Shown: positions 32,304-41,601 of the stretch, piece after piece
How positions within the stretch are numbered: position 1 is the stretch's first letter
How the letters are laid out: each line of letters begins with the position of its first letter
From: Flavobacterium sp. NKUCC04_CG
GTDB lineage: Bacteria > Bacteroidota > Bacteroidia > Flavobacteriales > Flavobacteriaceae
Length of the DNA: 64,000 nt
Reading direction: 5' to 3'
NCBI RefSeq assembly: GCF_019345525.1
Contig: NZ_JAHKRA010000001.1
Coordinates: 186,001-250,000 of the forward strand
Made by a program: the position numbers and the translations under genes
Notes under the pieces: model-generated
Database searches by the model: none
Told to the model about the DNA's origin: nothing
What the model saw: only the letters and a program-made list of their open reading frames with translations

Positions 32304-32927
32304 CTAATTTACACAAGTTTTAAGTAATTCCGCCAAACGTTGTTGTTCCCAATTTGGATAAAATGCCGTAGTAGCTGTAGGCGAACTTACTAAATAAGAT
32401 TTCATTTTGCTTAACTGCATACAAAAGGGTTTTAGGTCTTGATTATAAAAGCGGGCTGTTTCCATTTTAAACGCAGTTTTCTCCAATAATACACGCGGAT
32501 TTTGCGGGTCTATTTTTAAGGCTTGATCATACAAATCCAAGATTACTTCAGTTAAATACGCGCCTTTATTAATCGGATCTGTTGTTAATTCGGCTGTATA
32601 ACAAAAAGCGGATAATACCAACCATTCTACATTAGTTTCCTTAGCTAAATACTCCGCTATAGAAGGCTTAATTTTGGAAATCAAACGGAGTTGTTCTTCT
32701 CGATCTGTACTTCGAAATACCTGTTTAAGCTCAGTTAGTACTAAATAATACTGTGGAATCCAATTGGCCGTATCCGCATGGATTAAGTGTTCCAATTGGG
32801 TTCTTGCTTGTAAGAAATTGCCTTTACCCATTGCTTTCAAAGCACTTTCCATTTGCCTTTCATAACTACTTTGCGCACACATGATGACCGAAGTCAGACT
32901 TAAAATAAAAATAAATAATTTTCTCAT
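32304..32927 (-). CDS. Secreted TPR-like protein, paralog of the next gene upstream
   Basis: The 207-residue protein starts at the ATG at 32927, giving a signal peptide (MRKLFIFILSLTSVIMCAQ). A longer frame upstream adds 48 residues that do not look like a signal. The body is helical with tetratricopeptide-like segments (AMGKGNFLQARTQLEHL, LYDQALKIDPQNPRVLLEK) and ends in a Cys. It shares its pattern (NWIPQYYLVL, DPQNPRVLLEKTAF) with the 33207-33881 protein. Its stop is 1 nt from the kinase start, so it is the first gene of the kinase-regulator operon. The function is unknown; a periplasmic partner of the sensor is possible. Confidence 0.85.
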   Translation of the reverse strand: MRKLFIFILSLTSVIMCAQSSYERQMESALKAMGKGNFLQARTQLEHLIHADTANWIPQYYLVLTELKQVFRSTDREEQLRLISKIKPSIAEYLAKETNVEWLVLSAFCYTAELTTDPINKGAYLTEVILDLYDQALKIDPQNPRVLLEKTAFKMETARFYNQDLKPFCMQLSKMKSYLVSSPTATTAFYPNWEQQRLAELLKTCVN

Positions 32928-33077
32928 AACACTATGCTTTCTAAAGATTAAAATATATGGAAACAAATATATCTTGCCTTTATTAGAACTCGAAAAACAT
33001 TGGTTTGAGCTGTACAAATTAAGGCTTGAGTTGTATAATTGGACGACTGACTTCACAAAGCCACTGTACACAAGAAA

Positions 33078-33120
33078 AAAAAGTAGCCAGAAAAATAAAA
33101 TTTCCCTGGCTACTTTTTTC
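33078..33120. terminator. Bidirectional terminator between the TPR-like paralogs
   Basis: GTAGCCAGGGAAA and TTTTTCTGGCTAC form a strong stem with T runs on both sides. For the minus-strand gene ending at 33207 it acts as a terminator and separates it from the downstream operon. Confidence 0.85.
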
Positions 33121-33206
33121 GTCGTAAAAACAACTTTTGATAAGTTTTTATCACTTTACATTAATCGAATGCTTTTCCTATTAACTCAAATACTCCTTTG
33201 TTATTT

Positions 33207-33881
33207 TTAATTGGCACAAACGGCTTGATCTAATTTTCGCGCTTGATCTTCACCCCATTTTGGATAAAACGGAATGTCTGATTTTTGATTGTCAAAAGCA
33301 ACTAAAGCTTGTTTAAGGTCTGGACAATGAACCGTTTTATCTTTTCCAAAATATTCAGCCTCTTTTATAAAATAGGCTGCTTTGCCAAATAAGGCTCGTG
33401 GGTTATTCGGTTCCAACTCCAAAGCTTCATCATACAAATCCATCACTTTTTGAGATAATGCTTTTTTACCCAATGGATCTATACTTACTTCTGAACTGTA
33501 GTTCAATGCCAATAAAATTAACCATTCTGCCTGATTTGAGGTATCTATATAACTTTCTATACTCTTACGTGCCTTATCAATTTGATTCATCTTATCTCTA
33601 TGATTAGTGACATCAAACGAATTGGTCGTTTCTAACAAGGCCAAATAATAGGCAGGAATCCAATTTTCCTTATTGTCCTCGGCTAGCTTATCAAAAAACA
33701 TGGTTGCATTTTTAAGATCGCCTTTGCTCCACAGTTCCAATGCTTTTTCCATAGAGGGTTTCCCCAGCGGTGGTGCTTTTCGTTGTACTGGAGGACGCTG
33801 TTTCTTTACAGGAGGAGTCTTTCTTTGCGCTAAAGCTCCAACTGATAGCAATAAGAACAAAAAAATCACTATTCTTTTCAT
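33207..33881 (-). CDS. Secreted TPR-like protein
   Basis: The 224-residue protein has a signal peptide (MKRIVIFLFLLLSVGALAQ), then a Lys/Pro-rich linker (KTPPVKKQRPPVQRKAPP) and helical TPR-like repeats (ALELWSKGDLKNATMFFDKL, LYDEALELEPNNPRALFGKA). It is a clear paralog of the 32304-32927 protein, which lacks the Pro-rich linker. It ends in a Cys-Ala-Asn tail similar to that of its paralog. I do not recognise a named family. Confidence 0.85.
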   Translation of the reverse strand: MKRIVIFLFLLLSVGALAQRKTPPVKKQRPPVQRKAPPLGKPSMEKALELWSKGDLKNATMFFDKLAEDNKENWIPAYYLALLETTNSFDVTNHRDKMNQIDKARKSIESYIDTSNQAEWLILLALNYSSEVSIDPLGKKALSQKVMDLYDEALELEPNNPRALFGKAAYFIKEAEYFGKDKTVHCPDLKQALVAFDNQKSDIPFYPKWGEDQARKLDQAVCAN

Positions 33882-34389
33882 ATTTTATAGTATTAAGGTT
33901 TATTAATTGTATTTTCCACTAAAGTAAGTAAACTTAAAAAAGAATTAGATAATTTCAACTTTTAATGCAATGTTTTTTTTTAAGTACAGAGGTTAAAGCG
34001 CAGCTAGGCGTATTTGTCGTAGAAGTTTTTGAGGTTTGAAAACGCTGTTATTTAAAAAACGATTCCTTGTTTACTAGTTGCAGATTCGATTATACGAGAG
34101 CCCTTAATATAAAAGATCTGTTTTTGAAAGCAGACTATAAGCAACTCCTTTAAACAAATAAAGATGGCCTTTTCTAGACCATCTTTATTTTATATTCTAA
34201 TGTTTTAGGCTCCATGTAATACTACACTTAAAAACTTACTATGTAATTCTCCTGTTTACAAATCACAGTTCGTGTCAAATTCATTCGAATTTGCGATTTA
34301 TAAATACCAACTCCCATATGAAGGAAGTAGCCACAGAAATAAATTAAATCATTTTTATCAACACCTAAATCCTATTTGATTTTGACGTG
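33882..34389. other. Intergenic region without a gene
   Basis: No ORF with family features is seen in these 508 bp. The region holds the promoter area of the TPR-like gene and the terminator of the acyl-CoA dehydrogenase gene at 34156-34190. Confidence 0.6.
34156..34190 (-). terminator. Terminator downstream of acyl-CoA dehydrogenase
   Basis: AAATAAAGATGG and CCATCTTTATTT form a perfect 12-bp stem with a loop of about 10 nt. A/T runs on both sides allow bidirectional action. Confidence 0.65.
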
Positions 34390-35532
34390 TTAGTCTTTTA
34401 ACACATTTCTTGAAATGACTAATTTCTGGATTTCAGTAGTTCCCTCGCCAATAGTACATAATTTAGAGTCTCTATAGAATTTCTCTACTGGAAAATCTTT
34501 GGTATATCCGTATCCTCCGTGAATCTGTATTGCTTCTGAAGAAACCTTTACACACACTTCTGATGCATACATTTTAGCCATAGCTCCCAACTTTGTCATC
34601 GGTTTATGATTGTTCTTTAAATAAGCCGCTTTGTGCAACAACAATTCTGAAGCTTCGATTTCCGTAGCCATATCAGCCAATTTAAAGGCAATGGCCTGGA
34701 AAGAGCTGATTGGTTTTCCAAACTGATGTCTCTCTTTTGAATATTTCAAAGCTGCTTCATAAGCTCCTTTGGCAATACCTAAAGATAAAGCTCCAATAGA
34801 AATACGTCCACCATCTAATATTTTCATAGCTTGGATAAATCCTTCTCCTACTTCACCTAAACGATTATCGTCTGAAATACGGCAATTGTCAAAAATCAAC
34901 TCTGCCGTCTCCGAAGCTCTCATTCCCAATTTATTTTCTTTTCTACCACTTGAAAAACCTGGTGTTCCCTTTTCGATTACAAAAGCAGTCATACCTCGAG
35001 AATCTCCTTTTTCTCCCGTTCTTACAATTACTACCGCTACATCTCCTGAAATGGCATGTGTAATAAAATTCTTAGCACCATTAATTACCCAATGATCTCC
35101 GTCCTTAACTGCAGTAGTATTCATCCCTCCTGCATCTGAACCGGTATTGTGCTCCGTTAACCCCCAAGCTCCAATCCACTCTGCCGTAGCTAATTTAGGA
35201 ATCCATCTTTTCTTTTGTTCTTCATTACCAAAGGTTAAAATATGATTGGTACACAAAGAGTTGTGCGCTGCAACAGAAAGTCCAATAGACGAATCTACTT
35301 TGGATATTTCCTCAACAATGGTGATGTATTCGTGGTATCCCAATCCTGAGCCTCCTAATTCTTCTGGCACCAAAACACCCATAAAGCCCATTTCACCTAG
35401 TTTTTTAAACAAATCAACAGGGAAAAATTGTGCTTCATCCCACTCCATAATGTGTGGGCGGATATTTTGTTCAGCGAAATCTCTGATTGACTGTGCAATC
35501 ATCGCTTGGGTTTCATTATAGTCGAAGTTCAT
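34390..35532 (-). CDS. Acyl-CoA dehydrogenase
   Basis: The 380-residue FAD enzyme catalyses the first oxidation of fatty-acid or branched-chain acyl-CoA. The usual three-domain layout is complete: an N-terminal helical domain, the FAD-binding beta domain ([27 protein letters not shown]) and the C-terminal helical domain with the catalytic Glu in IGEGTTEIQ. The signature regions look most like short/branched-chain enzymes, but the exact substrate cannot be read from the sequence. The neighbour upstream starts a different functional group. Confidence 0.95.
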   Translation of the reverse strand: MNFDYNETQAMIAQSIRDFAEQNIRPHIMEWDEAQFFPVDLFKKLGEMGFMGVLVPEELGGSGLGYHEYITIVEEISKVDSSIGLSVAAHNSLCTNHILTFGNEEQKKRWIPKLATAEWIGAWGLTEHNTGSDAGGMNTTAVKDGDHWVINGAKNFITHAISGDVAVVIVRTGEKGDSRGMTAFVIEKGTPGFSSGRKENKLGMRASETAELIFDNCRISDDNRLGEVGEGFIQAMKILDGGRISIGALSLGIAKGAYEAALKYSKERHQFGKPISSFQAIAFKLADMATEIEASELLLHKAAYLKNNHKPMTKLGAMAKMYASEVCVKVSSEAIQIHGGYGYTKDFPVEKFYRDSKLCTIGEGTTEIQKLVISRNVLKD

Positions 35533-35552
35533 TGTAGTTGTTTTTATATTTC

Positions 35553-36428
35553 TTAAAAAGCCAAATATAAGCTAATTATCTCCAATTTGTCAAGTGGGAA
35601 ATTCACAATATTTTCAAATTCCTTTAAATGTGTGAAATCGCCATGGCTACTCCTATAAATCACTATCCCTCTAGCAATGCGATAGTTAATATACGGTATT
35701 TTACTAATTTCGTCTAGTGTTGCCGTATTGACATTGGTTTTTAAAACGACAACAGGATCTAAAATATCAAAATAGGCATTCAAATTAGCTATGTTTTCTG
35801 GGCTAAGGCCCCAAATAAAATCAAGTTGTTTCATATGAACAAAACCCCTTAGACGATTTCTTTCGTTAATAATTCGATCAGAAAAAACCGGTCCAATTCC
35901 TCTAACTTGCATCAGTTCATCTCGAGAAGCTGTATTGATGTCTTTGATTTCTAACGCAGTTGTTATGGCGTCCTGCTTTTTGGGCAACTGAGCTTTTTGT
36001 GAACTCGAAGTCCATTGCGGAAATTTAAAATATACTGAAATACTATCTAACCATTGCTTTGACACTCCTGTTACGGTCTGGAATTCTGCTGCCGAATTTA
36101 CAAAGTGGTTTTTCTCGCGATAAGCATGTAGTTTATCAATTTCCTCCAAGGACATCCCCAAGGAATAGCCCTTATAGTCGGAAATAAAATTGGGATTAAA
36201 AGGCTTTAGCTCCAGCTGTTGTTTCGTCTGAAGAGCAATAGAATCTAGCACGAGCTGCTGGGCATGCCACTCAACATCAAAGGGTTCAATTACCGTCCTA
36301 TTCATCGCCCAATTGAGATATACAAAATAAATGATTTGAAATACTATAATCAATAAGGCAAGCCATAGTATTCCCATCCGTTGCGAACGGGTAACATAAG
36401 GAATATTATTTAGCCATCGATTTTTCAC
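35553..36428 (-). CDS. Helix-hairpin-helix domain membrane protein
   Basis: The 291-residue protein has one membrane segment near the N-terminus ([21 protein letters not shown]) followed by three or so ComEA-like HhH units, e.g. [20 protein letters not shown] and [20 protein letters not shown]. The start codon is GTG at 36428; no ATG close by fits. HhH units bind DNA without sequence preference, and such proteins are common in Flavobacteriia. The direct function, possibly DNA uptake or envelope-associated DNA binding, is inferred. It ends 20 bp before the acyl-CoA dehydrogenase start. Confidence 0.85.
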   Translation of the reverse strand: MKNRWLNNIPYVTRSQRMGILWLALLIIVFQIIYFVYLNWAMNRTVIEPFDVEWHAQQLVLDSIALQTKQQLELKPFNPNFISDYKGYSLGMSLEEIDKLHAYREKNHFVNSAAEFQTVTGVSKQWLDSISVYFKFPQWTSSSQKAQLPKKQDAITTALEIKDINTASRDELMQVRGIGPVFSDRIINERNRLRGFVHMKQLDFIWGLSPENIANLNAYFDILDPVVVLKTNVNTATLDEISKIPYINYRIARGIVIYRSSHGDFTHLKEFENIVNFPLDKLEIISLYLAF

Positions 36429-36496
36429 TGTTAATGCGCGCCTTTTTATATTTTAGAAGCCTAAATATAAAAATATAATGAAATAAAGCCTAACGC

Positions 36497-36718
36497 CTAT
36501 AAATCAAAAACAGAGCTGCGTTTGGTATATACCAAATCCTTAATACGCACTACAAAAGCCAAAGTAAGGTAAAAAGCAAAAGCCAGTCCCAAGGTAAAAA
36601 AGGAGAGATAAATAAAGAAGAAACGCACACTACTGGTACGCATGCCAATACGATCCGCTAAGCGAGCCGATACTCGGAAACCGTGCTTTTCAAAAAAATA
36701 TCTAATATTATTGACCAT
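36497..36718 (-). CDS. PspC domain protein
   Basis: This 73-residue protein has the PspC pattern: a short N-terminal part with SARLADRIGMRTSSVRFFFIYL and a membrane segment (FFTLGLAFAFYLTLAFVV). PspC proteins respond to envelope stress. The gene lies between DUF2851 and the HhH gene, an arrangement seen in other Flavobacteriia. There is no Psp partner nearby. Confidence 0.85.
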   Translation of the reverse strand: MVNNIRYFFEKHGFRVSARLADRIGMRTSSVRFFFIYLSFFTLGLAFAFYLTLAFVVRIKDLVYTKRSSVFDL

Positions 36719-36922
36719 TTTCTTCTAGTTGGTAGACAAATATAAGCATTTAATAATTATGGTAACAAAAGAAAAAACAACTGCTTTATGACGCTATTCC
36801 TTATAAAAAACACCACAGTACTCACTTTTAGATTGTATACAATATGACAGATGTTAATTCTCCTATTTGCTTTTCCAGATAAACAAAGACACCATAGAAA
36901 AGGATGCCAATACTGCTCTTAT

Positions 36923-38203
36923 TTATTTTATTTTATCCTTATACAAATAAGCTCGACCAATACCGCAGCTCAAGCATTTTTTCGCATCGCAATAGTGCTT
37001 TTTGAGATGCAATAGCGATTGGGTATCAAAGCTGCTATTTACCGCTACGCCCAGTACCGAAAAATAATCAATAATACTGTTTTTTTCCGGTTTTAGACTA
37101 CTGACTAAATCCAATAAGGCATCGGAATAATCCATTCCTTTGGATTGATAATAAGCGTATTTAAGTGGGATAACCGTATTAATAATGATTAAATCGATAA
37201 AGGTCTGGGTTGTTCTCTTATTTTTGGATGGACTTATTTTATCCATTATATAATGCGTTCTCCAATATTCACTAGTACTTATATCCAATATTTTATAATA
37301 ATCTGCCTTTGTTGTAGCCTGCAGTATGGCATCAAATAAACTGGAGTGCTGATGTATCAAATTTGCCAGCTGAGATAAACGTATACTCGGAAAATTATCG
37401 GGATGCAGTTTAAAATAACTCACTTGTAAAGCATCTAAGTTATCCAATTGGTATTTATGAGATAAAAAAAGCCACGTATCCCATAGATTTTTACCATAAT
37501 ATTCTTGAAAATCAGCACGGAGTATGTTGGTTTTCCCAAAAAATAAGGCTTCTAAATTGCTCACGGACAAGCGTTCTTTGTTGACCAATTGTATCGGTAG
37601 GGATTTTGCCATATTTAAAAAAGTGGCGCCATTAATGTTTAGACCAAATCCCTGAGCAATTTGACAAAAGAACACCGATTCCCAATCTGAATTATGCTGT
37701 ATTAATAATTGTTTAATCGGATTTACCTTATGTTGCATCCGTTCAAAAAAAAGGGTTTCCAACCATTTATTTCGCTTAAAAACATCCATAGTTCCAATAA
37801 AGTCTTCGCAGTAAATCCACTTTTTTGGTTGATCCAACAACCTATAGCGCTTTAGGATTTCGCAATCGACGTATTTGGAGAGCAACAATACCGGAATTTC
37901 AGTTTGATTAGACCGCATTACGGGAACATCATATTCCCATACCACGTGCAAGATAACGTTGTCGTAATTTTTATCGCGTTCATGGTGATGCAAATACCAA
38001 TCCGATGACTTCGTGTGTATTTCAATATTTCCCGCCCATTTTTGATTACCTAAAACAATTAGGCTGTTAAAGAAATCAGGTCCTGACTGTTGCGTATATT
38101 CACCCGATCGAATAATTTGCAATGATTCTCCTTGTTCAGTTTTTAAATCCGTAAAACTAAACAACTTATATTGCCATATATAATGTAAAAAAGCCTCCTT
38201 CAT
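36923..38203 (-). CDS. DUF2851 family protein
   Basis: The 426-residue protein fits DUF2851, a family mostly restricted to Bacteroidota. The N-terminal motifs SGPDFFNSLIVLGNQKWAGN and EIHTKSSDWYLHHHERDKNY are typical. The C-terminal CDAKKCLSCGIGRAYL with closely spaced cysteines suggests a metal site. It has no signal peptide. The function is unknown; the conserved His/Asp/Glu residues would suit a nucleic-acid or metal-dependent enzyme, which is only a guess. Confidence 0.9.
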   Translation of the reverse strand: MKEAFLHYIWQYKLFSFTDLKTEQGESLQIIRSGEYTQQSGPDFFNSLIVLGNQKWAGNIEIHTKSSDWYLHHHERDKNYDNVILHVVWEYDVPVMRSNQTEIPVLLLSKYVDCEILKRYRLLDQPKKWIYCEDFIGTMDVFKRNKWLETLFFERMQHKVNPIKQLLIQHNSDWESVFFCQIAQGFGLNINGATFLNMAKSLPIQLVNKERLSVSNLEALFFGKTNILRADFQEYYGKNLWDTWLFLSHKYQLDNLDALQVSYFKLHPDNFPSIRLSQLANLIHQHSSLFDAILQATTKADYYKILDISTSEYWRTHYIMDKISPSKNKRTTQTFIDLIIINTVIPLKYAYYQSKGMDYSDALLDLVSSLKPEKNSIIDYFSVLGVAVNSSFDTQSLLHLKKHYCDAKKCLSCGIGRAYLYKDKIK

Positions 38204-38295
38204 AACTCCTTAATTATCAACGGAATCTAAGATATTGAAAAAAAATTGATATTTTTATGCTTTTTTAGAAGCTTTTACAAATTTTGCTCCCTTTT

Positions 38296-39981
38296 ATGAA
38301 ACACTATTACTTGATCATTTTACTACTAACTACTATCTTTTCACTACCGAGCTTCGCTCAAAAAACACCGTTAAATTTCACTGTCGAATACCAAACTTTT
38401 GATCACGGCCGCCTTATTGACGCAGAAAACCCTATTTTAATCATTGCGAATACTCAGCAAACATTAGTGAGTACTTTAAAGGAGTTTGAAAAGAAACAAG
38501 AAACGTTTCCATTGGAGGAATATTATATCGATGTGGCAAGAAAACAACGTTTTAACCTTTCTCAATTAAACTTAAAAGAACGGATTGGGAGCGCAGATAA
38601 CGTATTAGACGATCCTAAAAAATATACCCTAACAGGCCAGACCAAACGAATACAAGGGTATCTTTGTAAAAAGGCAACCACCACAGTAAATTCTAATGCA
38701 ATTGAACTTTGGTTTACTACTGAGATTCCAGTTAAAGGAGCTCCAAACTTGTTGGGAAGTTCATTGGGATTGGTTTTGGAAATGACCAGAAATAAAGAAT
38801 ACCGAATTACAGCATCCAAGATTAATAAAAACATACCTTTCGACATCGACGCCCATGTTAAATTGGCCAATACCCCTCTTTTTGACGCGTTGACTTACCA
38901 ACAAAAAATATGGCAAAGCCGCTTTATCAACATTCCGATATTTAAAAATGAAACCATTAACTATACAGCAAATGCGCGTTCCAACGACAGTATTTTTCGC
39001 TTTGCAAAGGGAAATGTGATTGTTCGCAAAATAAAAATCCCTAAGTACAAAAAGGGAAGTCAACTTTTCTTAGATGTTACTCAGTCGTCACTAGGTGATG
39101 CATACGACCGCACTGCAAGCGTTTTCATAATACCTACCTACTACAAAAGTTCCTTTCTCGATGCCTTACAAAACGGCAAGGAGTTGCTTCCGATTTACAC
39201 CGGAGGCAACGGAAAAAAATATCAAGGTTTTGTTGCTACTCCTACTTTTAATCCACTAATTGAATTGATGCGTTTTTTTACACCATTTGGGATTGGTAAA
39301 TTTAATCACATCCAAATCAAAGATAAAATATGGAACCCCGTCGCTCATTTCCGACAAGAAATCACAGCCTATGCTCCGCTCTTAAAAGACCGAGAAGTAT
39401 ATATTGGTATGTATATTAGTAATTACGATAGCGCCGGTCATCAAGTATCTGCCGATATCAGCATACATCCCAGTGAATCAGAGAAGGAAGAGGCTGTTGT
39501 AATTATGCCGCTTTTCAATACGGTTAACGTACTTGAAATGGACGGTCAGGAGTATCCAACCCTATTCAGCACAGACAAGGGACTCTTTGTAGAATTTGAG
39601 CTACAAAAGGCCGTAAACAACGCCCAGTTGCGCTATATAACAACCGGACACGGCGGTTGGAAAGCTGGAGATGAATTTAATGCTAAGGAAAACAAGATTT
39701 TTGTCGATGGTAAACTGGTGCATAGCGTAATTCCTTGGCGTGAAGATTGTGGCTCGTATCGTTTGATGAATCCAGCATCGGGCAATTTTAAAAACGGCTT
39801 ATCGTCTTCTGATTTAAGTCGCTCCAATTGGTGTCCAGGAACAGTGACATACCCGATGAGCGTTGGGTTGGGGGATTTGGCCGCAGGCAAACACAAAATT
39901 CAAATCCGAATCAATCAAGGCGACTCTCAAGGTAGTAGCTTTAGCTATTGGAATGTCTCTGGTGTTTTAATTGGATATTAA
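38296..39981 (+). CDS. PNGase F-like peptide N-glycosidase with GLPGLI-like N-terminal part
   Basis: The 561-residue protein starts at the ATG at 38296 and has a signal peptide (MKHYYLIILLLTTIF...SFAQ). The N-terminal half (about 22-200) resembles the GLPGLI family, with ELWFTTEIPVKGAPNLLGSS and LGLVLEM. The C-terminal half resembles peptide-N4-(N-acetyl-beta-glucosaminyl)asparagine amidase: TGHGGWKAGDEFN, WREDCGSYR, NPASGNF, SDLSRSNWCPGT and the final SYWNVSGVLIG. Acidic residues of the predicted active site (Glu in GDEFN) are kept. It would release N-glycans from glycoproteins outside the cytoplasm. No T9SS sorting domain is visible. It is divergent from DUF2851 and monocistronic. Confidence 0.88.
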   Translation: MKHYYLIILLLTTIFSLPSFAQKTPLNFTVEYQTFDHGRLIDAENPILIIANTQQTLVSTLKEFEKKQETFPLEEYYIDVARKQRFNLSQLNLKERIGSADNVLDDPKKYTLTGQTKRIQGYLCKKATTTVNSNAIELWFTTEIPVKGAPNLLGSSLGLVLEMTRNKEYRITASKINKNIPFDIDAHVKLANTPLFDALTYQQKIWQSRFINIPIFKNETINYTANARSNDSIFRFAKGNVIVRKIKIPKYKKGSQLFLDVTQSSLGDAYDRTASVFIIPTYYKSSFLDALQNGKELLPIYTGGNGKKYQGFVATPTFNPLIELMRFFTPFGIGKFNHIQIKDKIWNPVAHFRQEITAYAPLLKDREVYIGMYISNYDSAGHQVSADISIHPSESEKEEAVVIMPLFNTVNVLEMDGQEYPTLFSTDKGLFVEFELQKAVNNAQLRYITTGHGGWKAGDEFNAKENKIFVDGKLVHSVIPWREDCGSYRLMNPASGNFKNGLSSSDLSRSNWCPGTVTYPMSVGLGDLAAGKHKIQIRINQGDSQGSSFSYWNVSGVLIGY

Positions 39982-40005
39982 TGACTAATTGCGATTCCCT
40001 ATTCA

Positions 40006-40046
40006 ACAAAAAAAGCCCTGTAGAAAATTTACAGGGCTTTTTTTGT
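40006..40046. terminator. Bidirectional terminator between the PNGase F-like and CBS genes
   Basis: AAGCCCTGTA and TACAGGGCTT form a stem with A7/T7 runs on both sides. It lies between convergent genes and can serve both. Confidence 0.92.
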
Positions 40047-40057
40047 TGATCAGTACA

Positions 40058-41416
40058 TTATTGAATCGAACTGATAATATCGTGTTTGGTAATGATGTTG
40101 TATTTACCGTCTTTTGTTTTTAGTAAAACCGCAGCATGATCCTGGAATAAAGGCGATACTTTTTCAACTGGAGTATCTTCATCGACGATGGGATAGGGCT
40201 TACCCATCACTTCGCGAATTGGTTTATCGGAAATATCTTTATTGATTAGATAACTTTGGAATAAATCGGTTTCGTCTAATGAACCCACAAATCCCGTAAT
40301 ATCGACTACTGGTATTTGAGAGATATTGAATTTATGCATTCTCAATATGGCATGAGACACCAATTCTTCGGTACGAACAATAACCAGAGGCTTGTCTTTA
40401 TGTGACTCTACCAAATCTTTAGCCAATACCACTTGTTCTTCTAAGTAGCCTTGTGAACGCATCCAATCGTCGTTAAACATTTTACCTACATAACGACTAC
40501 CGCTGTCGTGAAACAAAACAACTACCACGTCATCGGGACCGAAATGCTCCTTCAATTGCAACATTCCTTTGATAGCTGCTCCAGCAGAGTTACCAACAAA
40601 AATCCCTTCTTCCAAAGCAATTTTACGCGTATAAACCGCAGCATCTTTATCAGTAACTTTGGTGAATCCGTCAATTAGTGAAAAATCAACATTTTTAGGC
40701 AATATATCTTCACCGATTCCTTCAGTGACATAAGAGTACACTTCGTTCTCGTCAAAGATTCCGGTTTCATGGTATTTTTTGAATACAGACCCGTAAGTGT
40801 CAATTCCCCAGATTTTGATGTTGGGATTTTTCTCTTTTAGGTATTTTGCCGTTCCAGATATCGTACCCCCCGTACCTACACCTGAAATAAAATGGGTGAT
40901 TTTTCCGTCGGTTTGTTCCCAAATCTCCGGTCCGGTTTGTTCGTAATGCGCTAAGGCATTCGACGGATTGTCGTATTGATTTACATACCAAGCATTGGGT
41001 GTTTCTTCGGCTAATCTTTTGGATACAGAGTAATAAGAACGCGGGTCAGCTGGTTCTACATCGGTCGGACAAACCACTACTTCGGCACCAACTGCACGAA
41101 GTATATCCATCTTTTCTTTGGATTGTTTATCGGATATGACACAGATCAGCTTATATCCCTTTACAATCGCAGCCAAAGCCAATCCCATACCTGTATTTCC
41201 AGAAGTACCTTCGATGATAGTTCCGCCTGGTTTTAATCGGCCGTCTGCCTCTGCATCGGCAATCATTTTAACCGCCATACGATCCTTAATCGAATTTCCC
41301 GGATTAAAGGTTTCTACTTTGGCCAAAACCAGAGCGCTAATATCTTCTGTAACCTTATTCAATTGAACCAAAGGCGTATTCCCTATGGTTTCTAGTATGT
41401 TTTTTGCGTATTTCAT
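40058..41416 (-). CDS. Cystathionine beta-synthase / cysteine synthase with CBS domains
   Basis: The 452-residue enzyme has a PLP-dependent catalytic domain (1 to about 320) with the Schiff-base Lys in NPGNSIKDRMA, the substrate loop EGTSGNTGMG and the phosphate-binding GVGTGGTISG, then a C-terminal pair of CBS domains (about 330-450). It makes cystathionine from serine and homocysteine, or cysteine from an activated serine. The CBS pair may allow regulation by adenosyl ligands. I chose the ATG at 41416 (MKYAKNILETIGNTPLV), the family start; an ATG six codons earlier is also possible. Confidence 0.93.
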   Translation of the reverse strand: MKYAKNILETIGNTPLVQLNKVTEDISALVLAKVETFNPGNSIKDRMAVKMIADAEADGRLKPGGTIIEGTSGNTGMGLALAAIVKGYKLICVISDKQSKEKMDILRAVGAEVVVCPTDVEPADPRSYYSVSKRLAEETPNAWYVNQYDNPSNALAHYEQTGPEIWEQTDGKITHFISGVGTGGTISGTAKYLKEKNPNIKIWGIDTYGSVFKKYHETGIFDENEVYSYVTEGIGEDILPKNVDFSLIDGFTKVTDKDAAVYTRKIALEEGIFVGNSAGAAIKGMLQLKEHFGPDDVVVVLFHDSGSRYVGKMFNDDWMRSQGYLEEQVVLAKDLVESHKDKPLVIVRTEELVSHAILRMHKFNISQIPVVDITGFVGSLDETDLFQSYLINKDISDKPIREVMGKPYPIVDEDTPVEKVSPLFQDHAAVLLKTKDGKYNIITKHDIISSIQ

Positions 41417-41504
41417 CGTGAGTATTTTTATCATATACTAAAGCTTGACAAAGGTATTGATTGCCCTGCTTTATATACCTATCTATTATTTTTAATTTAA
41501 TGCG

Positions 41505-41597
41505 ATTTGCGTGAAGGATGGTAGCGACATCCTTTTGATTTTTATTTTAAAAGTCAAAAGATAAAGCGAACAGCCTGGTCCGGAGGACACGCTACAA
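41505..41597. repeat. Possible dispersed palindromic intergenic element
   Basis: The stretch contains nested hairpins: GGATG...CATCC, TTTTGA...TCAAAA and GTCCGGAGGAC, with TAGCGACATCC and GACACGCTA ends. From memory, similar AGCGG/GGACACGC elements recur in Flavobacteriia genomes between genes. Only one clear copy occurs here, so the repeat nature is not shown within the window. Confidence 0.4.
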
Positions 41598-41601
41598 TAT
41601 C

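Noticed and set aside
41435..41601. A riboswitch or structured RNA ahead of the CBS or porin gene
   Set aside because: The hairpins lie downstream of the porin gene and upstream of the CBS start only by orientation; they do not match a known riboswitch that I recognise.
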